Shown piece after piece: positions 41,394 to 48,037 of a DNA stretch of 48,037 bases. The notes under the pieces were generated by a model, which worked only from the letters and a program-made list of their open reading frames with translations, had not been told where the DNA came from and ran no database searches. Source of the DNA: Treponema sp. (lineage in GTDB: Bacteria > Spirochaetota > Spirochaetia > Treponematales > Treponemataceae); contig JAEDJA010000018.1 of assembly GCA_016296575.1 (NCBI GenBank), positions 1-48,037 of the forward strand. The letters are read 5' to 3'. Made by a program: the position numbers and the translations under genes. The number at the start of each line of letters is the position of its first letter. Positions within the stretch are counted from its first letter, which is position 1.

Positions 41394-41421
41394 TCACAAA
41401 TTTGGAGAATCTGCACAAAAA

Positions 41422-41450
41422 TTGCTTTTTTTTACTTTTCTTTTTATAAT
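41422..41450 (+). promoter_or_regulatory. Promoter of the pentapeptide-repeat gene
   Basis: TTGCTT (41422-41427), a 17-nt spacer and perfect TATAAT (41445-41450). The predicted start at about 41457 is three bases before the ATG, with no Shine-Dalgarno. Confidence 0.55.
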
Positions 41451-41459
41451 TAAAAGACA

Positions 41460-42113
41460 ATGTTTTTACAGAACAAGTGCTCTGTTCCGGGCTGTAATCA
41501 TATTTCACTTTCCTCATTCAATGAAAATGGAGAAATCCAGGAGCTGCGTACTTACTGTCTGGACCACATTCCAAATCCTGGTAAGGCCAAGGATGATATC
41601 TGCCGTTATATTCAGGAGCATGACACAATTGTAGGATTAAATGCATCCTGGTTAAATTTTTCCGACATGGATTTTACCGGTAAAAAATTCTACGGCTGTG
41701 ATTTTTCCCACTGTACTTTTACAAATATCCAGGGACCGGAATTTCGAAGCCGGCTCAGCATTTTTGATTACGCGGTTTTTTCGGACTGCCAGTTTTTGAA
41801 CAGCCATATTATGTTTTCATCTTTTTCCGGCTGTAACTTGTATCACACAATCCTTACATCTTCCGAAATCATCCAGACAAATTTCAACGGATTAAAGGCT
41901 TTTCAGTGTTCTTTTGATGATTCTGACCTTTTCAATTCCCGCTTTATCCGTGCAAGTCTTACTGATACTTCTTTCAGAAACTGCAATCTTAAAAAAGTTG
42001 ATTTTATTGAAATTGAGCGCATCAACGTCTCTTTCAAAATGTCCAATACCCGTGAAGCCGTTTTCAACCGTGATGGAAGCGCTTTGTTTACAGGTGAGGA
42101 GGCTGAAGAATGA
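41460..42113 (+). CDS. Pentapeptide-repeat protein with N-terminal cysteine cluster
   Basis: Residues about 65-200 form degenerate pentapeptide repeats, A(D/N)LXX-like with Phe at every fifth position: FSDMDFTGKKFYGCDFSHCT, later LFNSRFIRASLTDTSFRNCN. These fold as a right-handed quadrilateral helix and usually act as binding scaffolds. The first 45 residues hold Cys-X4-Cys and a later YCLDH (Cys-X2-His), which together look like a small zinc-binding knuckle. No signal peptide or membrane helix is seen, so it should be cytoplasmic. The function is unknown. A promoter directly abuts the start, and the stop overlaps the next start (ATGA). Confidence 0.8.
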   Translation: MFLQNKCSVPGCNHISLSSFNENGEIQELRTYCLDHIPNPGKAKDDICRYIQEHDTIVGLNASWLNFSDMDFTGKKFYGCDFSHCTFTNIQGPEFRSRLSIFDYAVFSDCQFLNSHIMFSSFSGCNLYHTILTSSEIIQTNFNGLKAFQCSFDDSDLFNSRFIRASLTDTSFRNCNLKKVDFIEIERINVSFKMSNTREAVFNRDGSALFTGEEAEE

Positions 42114-42670
42114 AAGTTTATTTCCATTTTAATCTGGGCGGTTCCTCAAACTGTTATATTGTGGTCAATGAAGCACATGGTGAAGCAATTATCGTAGATC
42201 CTGCAAAGGTTACGGAAGAAATCATCAGTCAGATTGAAGATAACGGCCTTAAACTTACTGGAATTCTTGTTACCCATAACCATGGAAGTCATGTTCACGG
42301 TTTGTCTACGCTTACAAAAATCTACAATCCTGTAATTCTTGGTGCCGACTGGGAAGTTTCCGGAAATACCACCACTGTTATTACTGGTGATGGAAAAATC
42401 CGGATTGGAAATACGCTTGTTCACTACATGTCCGTTCCAGGCCACACTTCAGATTCCATGGTTTATAAAGTTGGAAACGTTATGTTTACAGGAGATGTTC
42501 TTTCCGCTGGTACAATCGGTTCTACATCTTCAAGGCACTCATCTGTGGTTTTAAAAAACAACATCGAAAAGAAAATATTTTCACAAACTGACGGCGTAAT
42601 CCTTTTGCCAGGGCATGGTCCTCCTACAACAGTTGCCGCCGCAAGGGAGTTCAACATTGACATCGATTAA
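42110..42670 (+). CDS. MBL-fold hydrolase, glyoxalase II-like, with altered metal motif
   Basis: This 186-residue protein is a metallo-beta-lactamase-fold hydrolase in size and motif order. It has VNEAHGEAIIVDPAK, then the metal motif THNHGSHVHG (H56, H58, H61), VPGHTSDSMVYKVGNVMFTG, Asp in MFTGDVL, and LLPGHGPPTT. Glyoxalase II-type enzymes carry HXHXDH; here the Asp position is Ser60. The Asp normally binds the second metal, so this protein may be mononuclear, have changed chemistry or be inactive. The substrate is unknown. GAGGAGG precedes the ATG, and it overlaps genes on both sides. Confidence 0.85.
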   Translation: MKVYFHFNLGGSSNCYIVVNEAHGEAIIVDPAKVTEEIISQIEDNGLKLTGILVTHNHGSHVHGLSTLTKIYNPVILGADWEVSGNTTTVITGDGKIRIGNTLVHYMSVPGHTSDSMVYKVGNVMFTGDVLSAGTIGSTSSRHSSVVLKNNIEKKIFSQTDGVILLPGHGPPTTVAAAREFNIDID

Positions 42671-43835
42671 GGCTTTTCTCAAAAAGGAAATCGTTCTGGT
42701 AGTGGCTGTTCTGCTGGCTTTATTGTCAACCATTTTCTGTGGTCCTTCCGTATATACTTATTCTTCAATAGATTTAAATACACTGCTTCTGCTGTTTTCA
42801 CTTATGTGTGTAATGCAGGCTTTTTCTAAAATAGGATTTTTTGAAAACTGTGGAAAAAAGCTTTTGGCTCTTGTTAAGGGAGATAAAGGTCTTCTTCTTG
42901 TTCTGGTTCTTCTGCCATTTTTCTTTGGCATGTTCATTACAAACGATGTAGCCCTTATTACCTTCGTTCCCTTTGCTGTGATTGTTCTGAAAATGGCCGG
43001 AAAGGAAAAGCTTTTAGTAAAGGTTATTGTTCTTCAGACTATAGCTGCTAACCTTGGTAGTATGATGCTTCCTATGGGAAATCCTCAGAATCTTTACCTT
43101 TATAATATTTCGGGACTTACATTAGGTGATTTTGTAATTACAATGCTTCCTTACACGGTTGTCGCCCTTCTTCTGCTGGTAATCTGCGTACTTTGCATGA
43201 AGGGAAGCGGAAAAATTGATGAAAAATCTGTTTGTACTGATGAAAAATCTTCTTCCGAAAAAGATTCTTCTGCCATCAGTAGTGCTGCCGTAAAGTCAAA
43301 TCCTCTCTCACTTTCAAAAAGCAGTTCTTATATTGCATTTACGCTGCTTTTTATTTTCTGTCTTCTTGCCGTTTTAAAAATGTTCTCTGTCCCAAAAGCT
43401 TTTGCCGTTACACTGGTATTCTTTTTGATTTTTGACCGCAGTATTCTTTTAAAAGTTGATTATTCCCTTCTCCTCACCTTTGTAGGATTTTTCGTTTTTG
43501 TTGGAAACCTAAAAAGACTTGATAGCTTCAGTAGCTTTTTGGGCTCCATTCTTGCTGGAAACGAAATTCTTCTTTCTGTAGGCTTAAGTCAGATTATTTC
43601 CAATGTGCCGGCAGCTCTCCTTCTTTCGGGCTTTACTGAAAATTATAAAGACATCCTTATCGGTGTAAATATTGGTGGACTTGGAACACTTATTGCATCC
43701 ATGGCAAGCCTTATTTCCTGGAAACAGGTGGAAAAAGACAAGGGAAAGTATCTTCTTACCTTTACATTGATGGGACTTATGTTCCTGGCAGTACTTGTGG
43801 TATTGAACGTTATCCTCAATTCTGCTGGTGTGTAA
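42657..43835 (+). CDS. SLC13/ArsB-like ion transporter family permease
   Basis: A membrane protein of about 392 residues with ten or more helices. MFITNDVALITFVPFA and the later AANLGSMMLPMGNPQNLYLY are the hallmarks of the ArsB/NhaD/SLC13 ion-transporter superfamily; the second copy of the motif is SQIISNVPAALLLSG. A charged Ser/Lys-rich loop (about residues 180-215) splits the protein into two halves. The ion (arsenite, dicarboxylate, Na+/H+ or other) cannot be assigned. Start choice: an ATG at 42615 is in frame, but the TTG at 42657 has AAGGGAG 7 nt upstream and starts just before the first basic and hydrophobic segment, so I prefer it. It overlaps the MBL gene by 14 nt. Confidence 0.82.
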   Translation: MTSIKAFLKKEIVLVVAVLLALLSTIFCGPSVYTYSSIDLNTLLLLFSLMCVMQAFSKIGFFENCGKKLLALVKGDKGLLLVLVLLPFFFGMFITNDVALITFVPFAVIVLKMAGKEKLLVKVIVLQTIAANLGSMMLPMGNPQNLYLYNISGLTLGDFVITMLPYTVVALLLLVICVLCMKGSGKIDEKSVCTDEKSSSEKDSSAISSAAVKSNPLSLSKSSSYIAFTLLFIFCLLAVLKMFSVPKAFAVTLVFFLIFDRSILLKVDYSLLLTFVGFFVFVGNLKRLDSFSSFLGSILAGNEILLSVGLSQIISNVPAALLLSGFTENYKDILIGVNIGGLGTLIASMASLISWKQVEKDKGKYLLTFTLMGLMFLAVLVVLNVILNSAGV

Positions 43836-43852
43836 GTAAACGGGTGTAAATT

Positions 43853-44623
43853 ATGACGGATTTTTTGTTTGTTGATTCAGGAACAGGCGGTCTTCCTTAT
43901 CTGGAACATCTGAAAAAGGTGTGTCCAGCTGCATCCTGTGTTTACATTGCCGACAACAAAAACTTTCCTTATGGAACAAAAAGTCATGCTCAGATTGTAG
44001 AATGCATTACCGGAACTCTTGAAAAATATATTCCCCTTTATGAGCCTCGTGCAGTGGTTGTTGCCTGCAATACTATTTCGGTAAATGCCCTGGAAGACCT
44101 TCGTGCACATTTTAAGGACCTGCCTTTTGTTGGTACAGTGCCTGCCATAAAAGTTGCTGCTTCACTTACCAAAACCAGGCGGATTGGTCTTCTTGCTACA
44201 AAGGCTACTGTAGAAAATCCTTATGTTACTGCCCTTAAAGAAAAATTTGCTTCAGATTGTGAACTGATCCTCCGTGATGACACTGACCTTATTGATTACA
44301 TCGAAAAAAAATCCTTTACAGCTGCAGAAAATGAAAATGATAAAGCCTGTCTTCCTGCCGTAAACTTTTTTCTTGAAAAACAGGTTGATGCCATCATTCT
44401 TGGATGTACACACTTTTTGAATCTTAAAGAAAATTTTCAGCGGGTAGCAAAAGATAAGGCGGTCATTGTTGATTCAAGGGAAGGGGTAGTAAAGCGGGCA
44501 CTTTCCGTTGTGAATATGAATTGTAAGGCGGAAAATTTCAGTGAAACTCCCTCCAGACTTATTATTACCGGTGATAAAAAAGATTATGTGGAAGTTTGCA
44601 AAAGATATAATCTGGTATTATAA
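43853..44623 (+). CDS. murI: Glutamate racemase
   Basis: Makes D-glutamate for peptidoglycan by racemising L-glutamate with two cysteines. FVDSGTGGLPYL (residues 6-17) contains the conserved DSG(T)GG. The catalytic cysteines are Cys72 in VVACNTISV and Cys185 in ILGCTHFLNL, and YIADNKNFPYG is the usual D..NFPYG motif. Length (256) is normal. GGGTG upstream may act as Shine-Dalgarno, 17 nt after the permease gene. Its stop codon lies inside the -10 box of the following protease gene. Confidence 0.95.
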   Translation: MTDFLFVDSGTGGLPYLEHLKKVCPAASCVYIADNKNFPYGTKSHAQIVECITGTLEKYIPLYEPRAVVVACNTISVNALEDLRAHFKDLPFVGTVPAIKVAASLTKTRRIGLLATKATVENPYVTALKEKFASDCELILRDDTDLIDYIEKKSFTAAENENDKACLPAVNFFLEKQVDAIILGCTHFLNLKENFQRVAKDKAVIVDSREGVVKRALSVVNMNCKAENFSETPSRLIITGDKKDYVEVCKRYNLVL

Positions 44624-44624
44624 T
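44596..44624 (+). promoter_or_regulatory. Promoter of the M16C protease gene
   Basis: TTGCAA (44596-44601), a 17-nt spacer and perfect TATAAT (44619-44624, containing the murI stop). The predicted start near 44631 is two bases before the ATG at 44633, with no Shine-Dalgarno in TACATCTT. Confidence 0.55.
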
Positions 44625-44632
44625 TACATCTT

Positions 44633-47600
44633 ATGAAAATTAATTTAAAAAATGATTCCACATATCGTGATTTTTATGTTGTTGATGTAAATTATGTTCC
44701 TGATTATGACTGTAATTCAGTTCTTTTGCGCCACAGATCAACAGGGCTTGAAGTACTTCATCTTGTAAATGATGATGAAGAAAATCTTTTTTCATTCCTT
44801 TTCCGAACTCCTGTATATGATTCCAAAGGTCTTCCTCATATGATTGAACATTCGGTTCTCTGTGGATCTGAAAAATATCCTACAAAAGAGCCTTTCAATG
44901 TTCTTGCAACAACTTCCGTAAAGACATTTGTAAATGCATGTACCTGGAATGATTTTACCGGATATCCTGCTTCTTCCATTGTAGAAAAAGACTACTTTAA
45001 TATGATGGACGTTTATGCCGATGCCTGTTTTTTTCCTCTTTTAAAGGAATCTACTTTCCGCCAGGAAGGACACCGTTTTGAAATTGAAAAAGACGGTTCC
45101 CTTTCTGTTCAGGGCGTTGTTTATAATGAGATGAAGGCCAATGTTACAAATTTTTACCGCTGCTATTCAGAAGAAATGAGCAAGGCGATTCATCCATATC
45201 CTGGAGAAAAGCACAATTCTGGCGGTGACCCACTGGAAATAATTAATTCAACTTACGAAGAATTCTGTCAGTTCCACAATACCAATTATCGTCCGTCAAA
45301 CTGTCTGGTTTTTCTTTATGGCAATATTCCTACGGAAAAACAGCTGGACTACCTGGCTGATAATCTTATTCCTCGTCTTGAAAATAAATTTGGAAAGCTT
45401 TCTCTAACTGAAGAACAGCTGAAAAGCAAAAAATCTCTTGTTCCAGAAAAATATACAGATTACTACTGCAAGGCTCATCCTTTTGTTAAAGGTAATTTCC
45501 GCGGTAAAGGTCTTTCTACCGGCGTAAATGGAAATGTTGTAAGTGTAAACTGGAGTGTCGGTAAAGAAGGAATGGATCAGTATTACCTGTTCGAATACCT
45601 TCTTGGAGAAGATTCAAGTCCGCTGAATAAGCTGCTCAAAGAATCAAAGCTTGGTGAAGATATCGCTCCTATGGCTGGTTCTCACAATGCAAACCTGGAC
45701 GGAATTTTTTCAATTGGCCTTAAAGGTGTTCAGGCAGAAAACGAAAAGAAAGTTATTGATTTTATAACTGAAGCCGTAAAGAAAATTGCTGAAGCTCCTG
45801 TTGATATGGATGACGTTTATACTGCCGTAAACAAGATTGATTTTAATATCCGTCAGGAATACCGCAATATGGGAGCACCTTATTCCTTTACTATAATGGA
45901 AAAATGTGCCGTAGCATGGAAATACGGTATGGATCCACGGGAACGTCTTACACCAATCACTTCATTTGAAGAGGTTAAGAAAAATCTAAAGGAAGATCCT
46001 GAATACACAAACAAGTTGATTAAGAAATATCTTGCCGAAAATTCAGAATTTGCCACTTTTGTACTTGAACCTTCCGATGATTACATTCCCAACCGTGAAA
46101 AAATCGAAAAAGATTACATTGAAAAAAATCAGAAAACAATGGATTTGAAGGCCCTTAAAAAAATCAATGATGAATTGCATGAGTATCAGGAAAAGGAAGA
46201 AACTCCTGAAGAACTGGCCTGTATTCCTCATCTTGAAGTTTCTGATCTTACAGGAAAACGAAATCTCGGTGTTACAAAAATCGAAAAAATCAAGAATCAC
46301 CAGGGGGATGATATTCTTCTTTTCAAGAATATTGAAAATACAAAAGGTATTGTATATTTTGACATTCTGTTCCCAACTGATGAACTGGACAAAGAATTTT
46401 ATCCATACCTTTCCAGACTTGCAGAAGTTGCCGTGGATTTAGGATGGAACGGCCTAAAGTGGGATGAAGCATTCCGTGTTGATCTTAAGGATATTCCAAA
46501 TCTTTATGCCAGTATCGTCGTAGGTGAAGTAAATCCTTCGGAAAAAGCTGAAGCCTTTGTAAAGGAAAATAAGGAGCTTGATTTTACCGGCCGTACCTGG
46601 TTCCGTTTTACCATGAATATTCTGGCCGACAAAATGGAAACTGCTTTTGAAAAACTGGCCGTTATTATCAATACAATTGATTTTAAAGACAAAGACCATC
46701 TTGCTACCATGTTTAAGGAAAATATTTCCAACCGTAAGCAGAATTTTGTGAATTCTTCACTGAATTACGCCCTTAAGCGACTTGCTTCAGGAGCTTCGGC
46801 TTCAGGTGCCCTTCAGGAAGTGCTTTGGGGTATTACTGGTTATGAAAATACAGTGAACCTTACAGAAGATAAAGCTGAAGACTGCCTTAAATTATTTGAA
46901 AAAATGTATAATCAGATTAAAAAAGGCGGAGCTTTGGTTCATTATGTTACTGATGAGAAAACTGCTATTAATCTTGATCCTGTAATCGAAAAATTTGTAA
47001 AAGACGCCAGAATCATGCCGCTGTGTAAATCAAAACATGCCGTTGTGGAGGATTTTGCTCCATTCATCATTCAAAAAACTGATGATAAAGTTGAAACCTT
47101 GAAGATTGACAGTCAGGTTGGATATGCCACAATGCAGTTTCCAAGCTCAAGATACGGAACCCGTGAATTTATGGCAGAAGATGTGTTTGTTACCTGGTTT
47201 GCAGGACACGTTCTTTGGGATAAAATCCGTATTGTAAATGGTGCATACGGGGCCGGTATGTTTATTGATTCTTCTATAAGTTCTACCTATTTTTATTCTT
47301 ACCGTGATCCTCGTCCGGAAAATTCAATTCAAACTGTAATAGATGCTCTGGAAGATTTTATTAAAGACGGAATTACCCAGGAAGAAGTGGATACATCAAT
47401 TTTAAATATCTATGGTGATATGACCTGTCCTATGATTTCCAGGGATAAAGGAAATGAAAGCTTTAACCGAACTCTTTATGCTCAGACAAATGAACAGCTG
47501 GAAGAAAGCCTTGAATATCTTAAAACAATGAAGGCTGAAGATGTAACTGCCGCTGCCAGAAGGATTCTTGAAAATCTGAAAAAACGTAAAGAGCTTCTGA

Positions 47601-47653
47601 TAATCCAAATGAATGGAAAAGGTAGTGGAAATTTATTAAAGGTTACTGTATAA
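44633..47653 (+). CDS. M16C (presequence protease-like) zinc metallopeptidase
   Basis: This 1006-residue insulinase-superfamily protease is of the single-chain M16C type (mitochondrial PreP and bacterial homologues), which digests peptides inside a closed chamber. The inverted zinc motif HMIEH gives ligands H69 and H73 with catalytic E72. The third ligand is probably E166 in VVYNEMKANVTNFY. LPHMIEHSVLCGSEKYPTKE and TWNDFTGYPASS are family hallmarks. The second half (from about residue 540) is the non-catalytic M16 pair plus the M16C-associated domain. No signal peptide is seen, so it is cytoplasmic. A promoter-like box abuts the ATG. Confidence 0.93.
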   Translation: MKINLKNDSTYRDFYVVDVNYVPDYDCNSVLLRHRSTGLEVLHLVNDDEENLFSFLFRTPVYDSKGLPHMIEHSVLCGSEKYPTKEPFNVLATTSVKTFVNACTWNDFTGYPASSIVEKDYFNMMDVYADACFFPLLKESTFRQEGHRFEIEKDGSLSVQGVVYNEMKANVTNFYRCYSEEMSKAIHPYPGEKHNSGGDPLEIINSTYEEFCQFHNTNYRPSNCLVFLYGNIPTEKQLDYLADNLIPRLENKFGKLSLTEEQLKSKKSLVPEKYTDYYCKAHPFVKGNFRGKGLSTGVNGNVVSVNWSVGKEGMDQYYLFEYLLGEDSSPLNKLLKESKLGEDIAPMAGSHNANLDGIFSIGLKGVQAENEKKVIDFITEAVKKIAEAPVDMDDVYTAVNKIDFNIRQEYRNMGAPYSFTIMEKCAVAWKYGMDPRERLTPITSFEEVKKNLKEDPEYTNKLIKKYLAENSEFATFVLEPSDDYIPNREKIEKDYIEKNQKTMDLKALKKINDELHEYQEKEETPEELACIPHLEVSDLTGKRNLGVTKIEKIKNHQGDDILLFKNIENTKGIVYFDILFPTDELDKEFYPYLSRLAEVAVDLGWNGLKWDEAFRVDLKDIPNLYASIVVGEVNPSEKAEAFVKENKELDFTGRTWFRFTMNILADKMETAFEKLAVIINTIDFKDKDHLATMFKENISNRKQNFVNSSLNYALKRLASGASASGALQEVLWGITGYENTVNLTEDKAEDCLKLFEKMYNQIKKGGALVHYVTDEKTAINLDPVIEKFVKDARIMPLCKSKHAVVEDFAPFIIQKTDDKVETLKIDSQVGYATMQFPSSRYGTREFMAEDVFVTWFAGHVLWDKIRIVNGAYGAGMFIDSSISSTYFYSYRDPRPENSIQTVIDALEDFIKDGITQEEVDTSILNIYGDMTCPMISRDKGNESFNRTLYAQTNEQLEESLEYLKTMKAEDVTAAARRILENLKKRKELLIIQMNGKGSGNLLKVTV

Positions 47654-47687
47654 TTTAGAGATAATTAAGATTTAAAGGGGAAGCCTT

Positions 47688-47906
47688 ATGGATAAAAAGA
47701 CAAAAGAATGTGTAAAACTTCTTCGTGAACTGGTATCAGATGTTCAGGGTGCTCCATACCCAGGAGATGAAATTCGTTCAGAATTGTATTCTATTTGGTA
47801 TGAGCATGCCCAGAGAGCTGCTGTAAATTGTTTTGAATTTCTTGATGAAAACTTCCCGAAAGAACAGCTGGAACTGGATAAAACAATTGATAAATTGTTT
47901 AAATAA
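47688..47906 (+). CDS. Small hypothetical protein
   Basis: A 72-residue, acidic, helical-looking protein (for example CVKLLRELVSDVQG, then HAQRAAVNCFEFLDENFPKE). No TM helix, signal peptide or known motif is visible and I do not recognise a family. It is credible as a gene because AAAGGGGAAG is a strong Shine-Dalgarno and codon use matches its neighbours. It lies 34 nt after the protease and 65 nt before the tRNA gene. Confidence 0.7.
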   Translation: MDKKTKECVKLLRELVSDVQGAPYPGDEIRSELYSIWYEHAQRAAVNCFEFLDENFPKEQLELDKTIDKLFK

Positions 47907-47931
47907 TTTTGAAAAATAGCACATATACCTA

Positions 47932-47960
47932 TTGAACAAAAAAGTTTAATGTGTTATATT
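47932..47960 (+). promoter_or_regulatory. tRNA-Pro promoter
   Basis: TTGAAC (47932-47937), a 17-nt spacer and TATATT (47955-47960), with the tRNA beginning 12 nt downstream. It is among the best promoters in the window and a useful reference for the local sigma-70-type consensus. Confidence 0.75.
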
Positions 47961-47971
47961 ATTCAAACCAA

Positions 47972-48037
47972 CGGGATGTAGCGCAGCTGGTAGCGCGTCT
48001 GGTTTGGGACCAGGATGTCGCAGGTTCAAATCCTGTC
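47972..48037 (+). tRNA. tRNA-Pro (UGG), 3' end cut by window
   Basis: The acceptor strand CGGGATG is followed by TA, a D-arm (GCGC...GCGC) and an anticodon arm TCTGG-TTTGGGA-CCAGG with anticodon TGG at 48005-48007. A T-arm GCAGG-TTCAAAT-CCTGT follows. Only the first base of the 3' acceptor strand is present. The UGG anticodon reads proline CCN codons. Confidence 0.93.

Overview
The window looks like a low-GC, host-associated spirochaete, most likely a saccharolytic gut or rumen Treponema. This rests on the combination of genes (two distinct phosphohexomutases side by side, an M16C protease, MurI and a free-standing S23-type four-helix-bundle protein) and on composition. No 16S gene is present, so the genus is an inference.

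About 35 of the 48 kb is one large surface-polysaccharide locus. Its left edge is an IS3-type element inserted into the 5' end of a UDP-GlcNAc 2-epimerase gene (1-2035). After it come a TviB/WbpO-type nucleotide-sugar dehydrogenase and two GT4 glycosyltransferases (2038-5643); a polyprenyl-phosphate-sugar synthase / DUF2304 / DUF2142 membrane triad (5652-8577); an orphan Wzt-type ABC ATPase with two fusion glycosyltransferases (8624-13469); a leftward ugd-glycosyltransferase pair (15609-13473); and a long rightward run of glycosyltransferases, an acyltransferase/deacetylase fusion, a sulfotransferase, a Wzx flippase and an AraC regulator (15699-26965). A GDP-mannose to GDP-fucose module (gmd, fcl, manC; 27633-31070) follows. 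It is unusually rich in short repeats and leads into more transferases, a Wzy/EpsG-like polymerase and a GT2-LicD fusion (31078-36436). The enzymes together suggest a glycan that is fucosylated (two GT10 domains), contains uronic acid (Ugd, TviB-like), may be sulfated, and may be modified by a LicD phospho-transferase.

The right quarter is mostly chromosomal housekeeping. Leftward genes are tcdA, a DEDDh exonuclease and two phosphohexomutases. Rightward genes are a pentapeptide-repeat protein, an MBL-fold protein lacking one metal ligand, an SLC13/ArsB-like permease, murI, a 1006-residue M16C metalloprotease, a small unknown protein and a tRNA-Pro(UGG) cut by the window end.

Three patterns stand out. 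First, at least nine genes have a TATAAT-like -10 box 6-9 nt upstream of the ATG and no convincing Shine-Dalgarno sequence upstream of it, which predicts leaderless mRNAs; operon-internal genes mostly have good Shine-Dalgarno sequences. Second, TGAATRR heptad arrays and their inverted counterparts sit around gmd, fcl, manC and the phosphoglucomutase gene and form the 3' end of the fcl coding sequence. A related hairpin forms the 3' end of gmd. Third, several polysaccharide enzymes are two-domain fusions (GT10-DUF1919, GT2-GT10, acyltransferase-CE4, GT2-LicD, GT2-GT2). No gene-free stretch exceeds 300 bases, and no convincing intrinsic terminator was seen.
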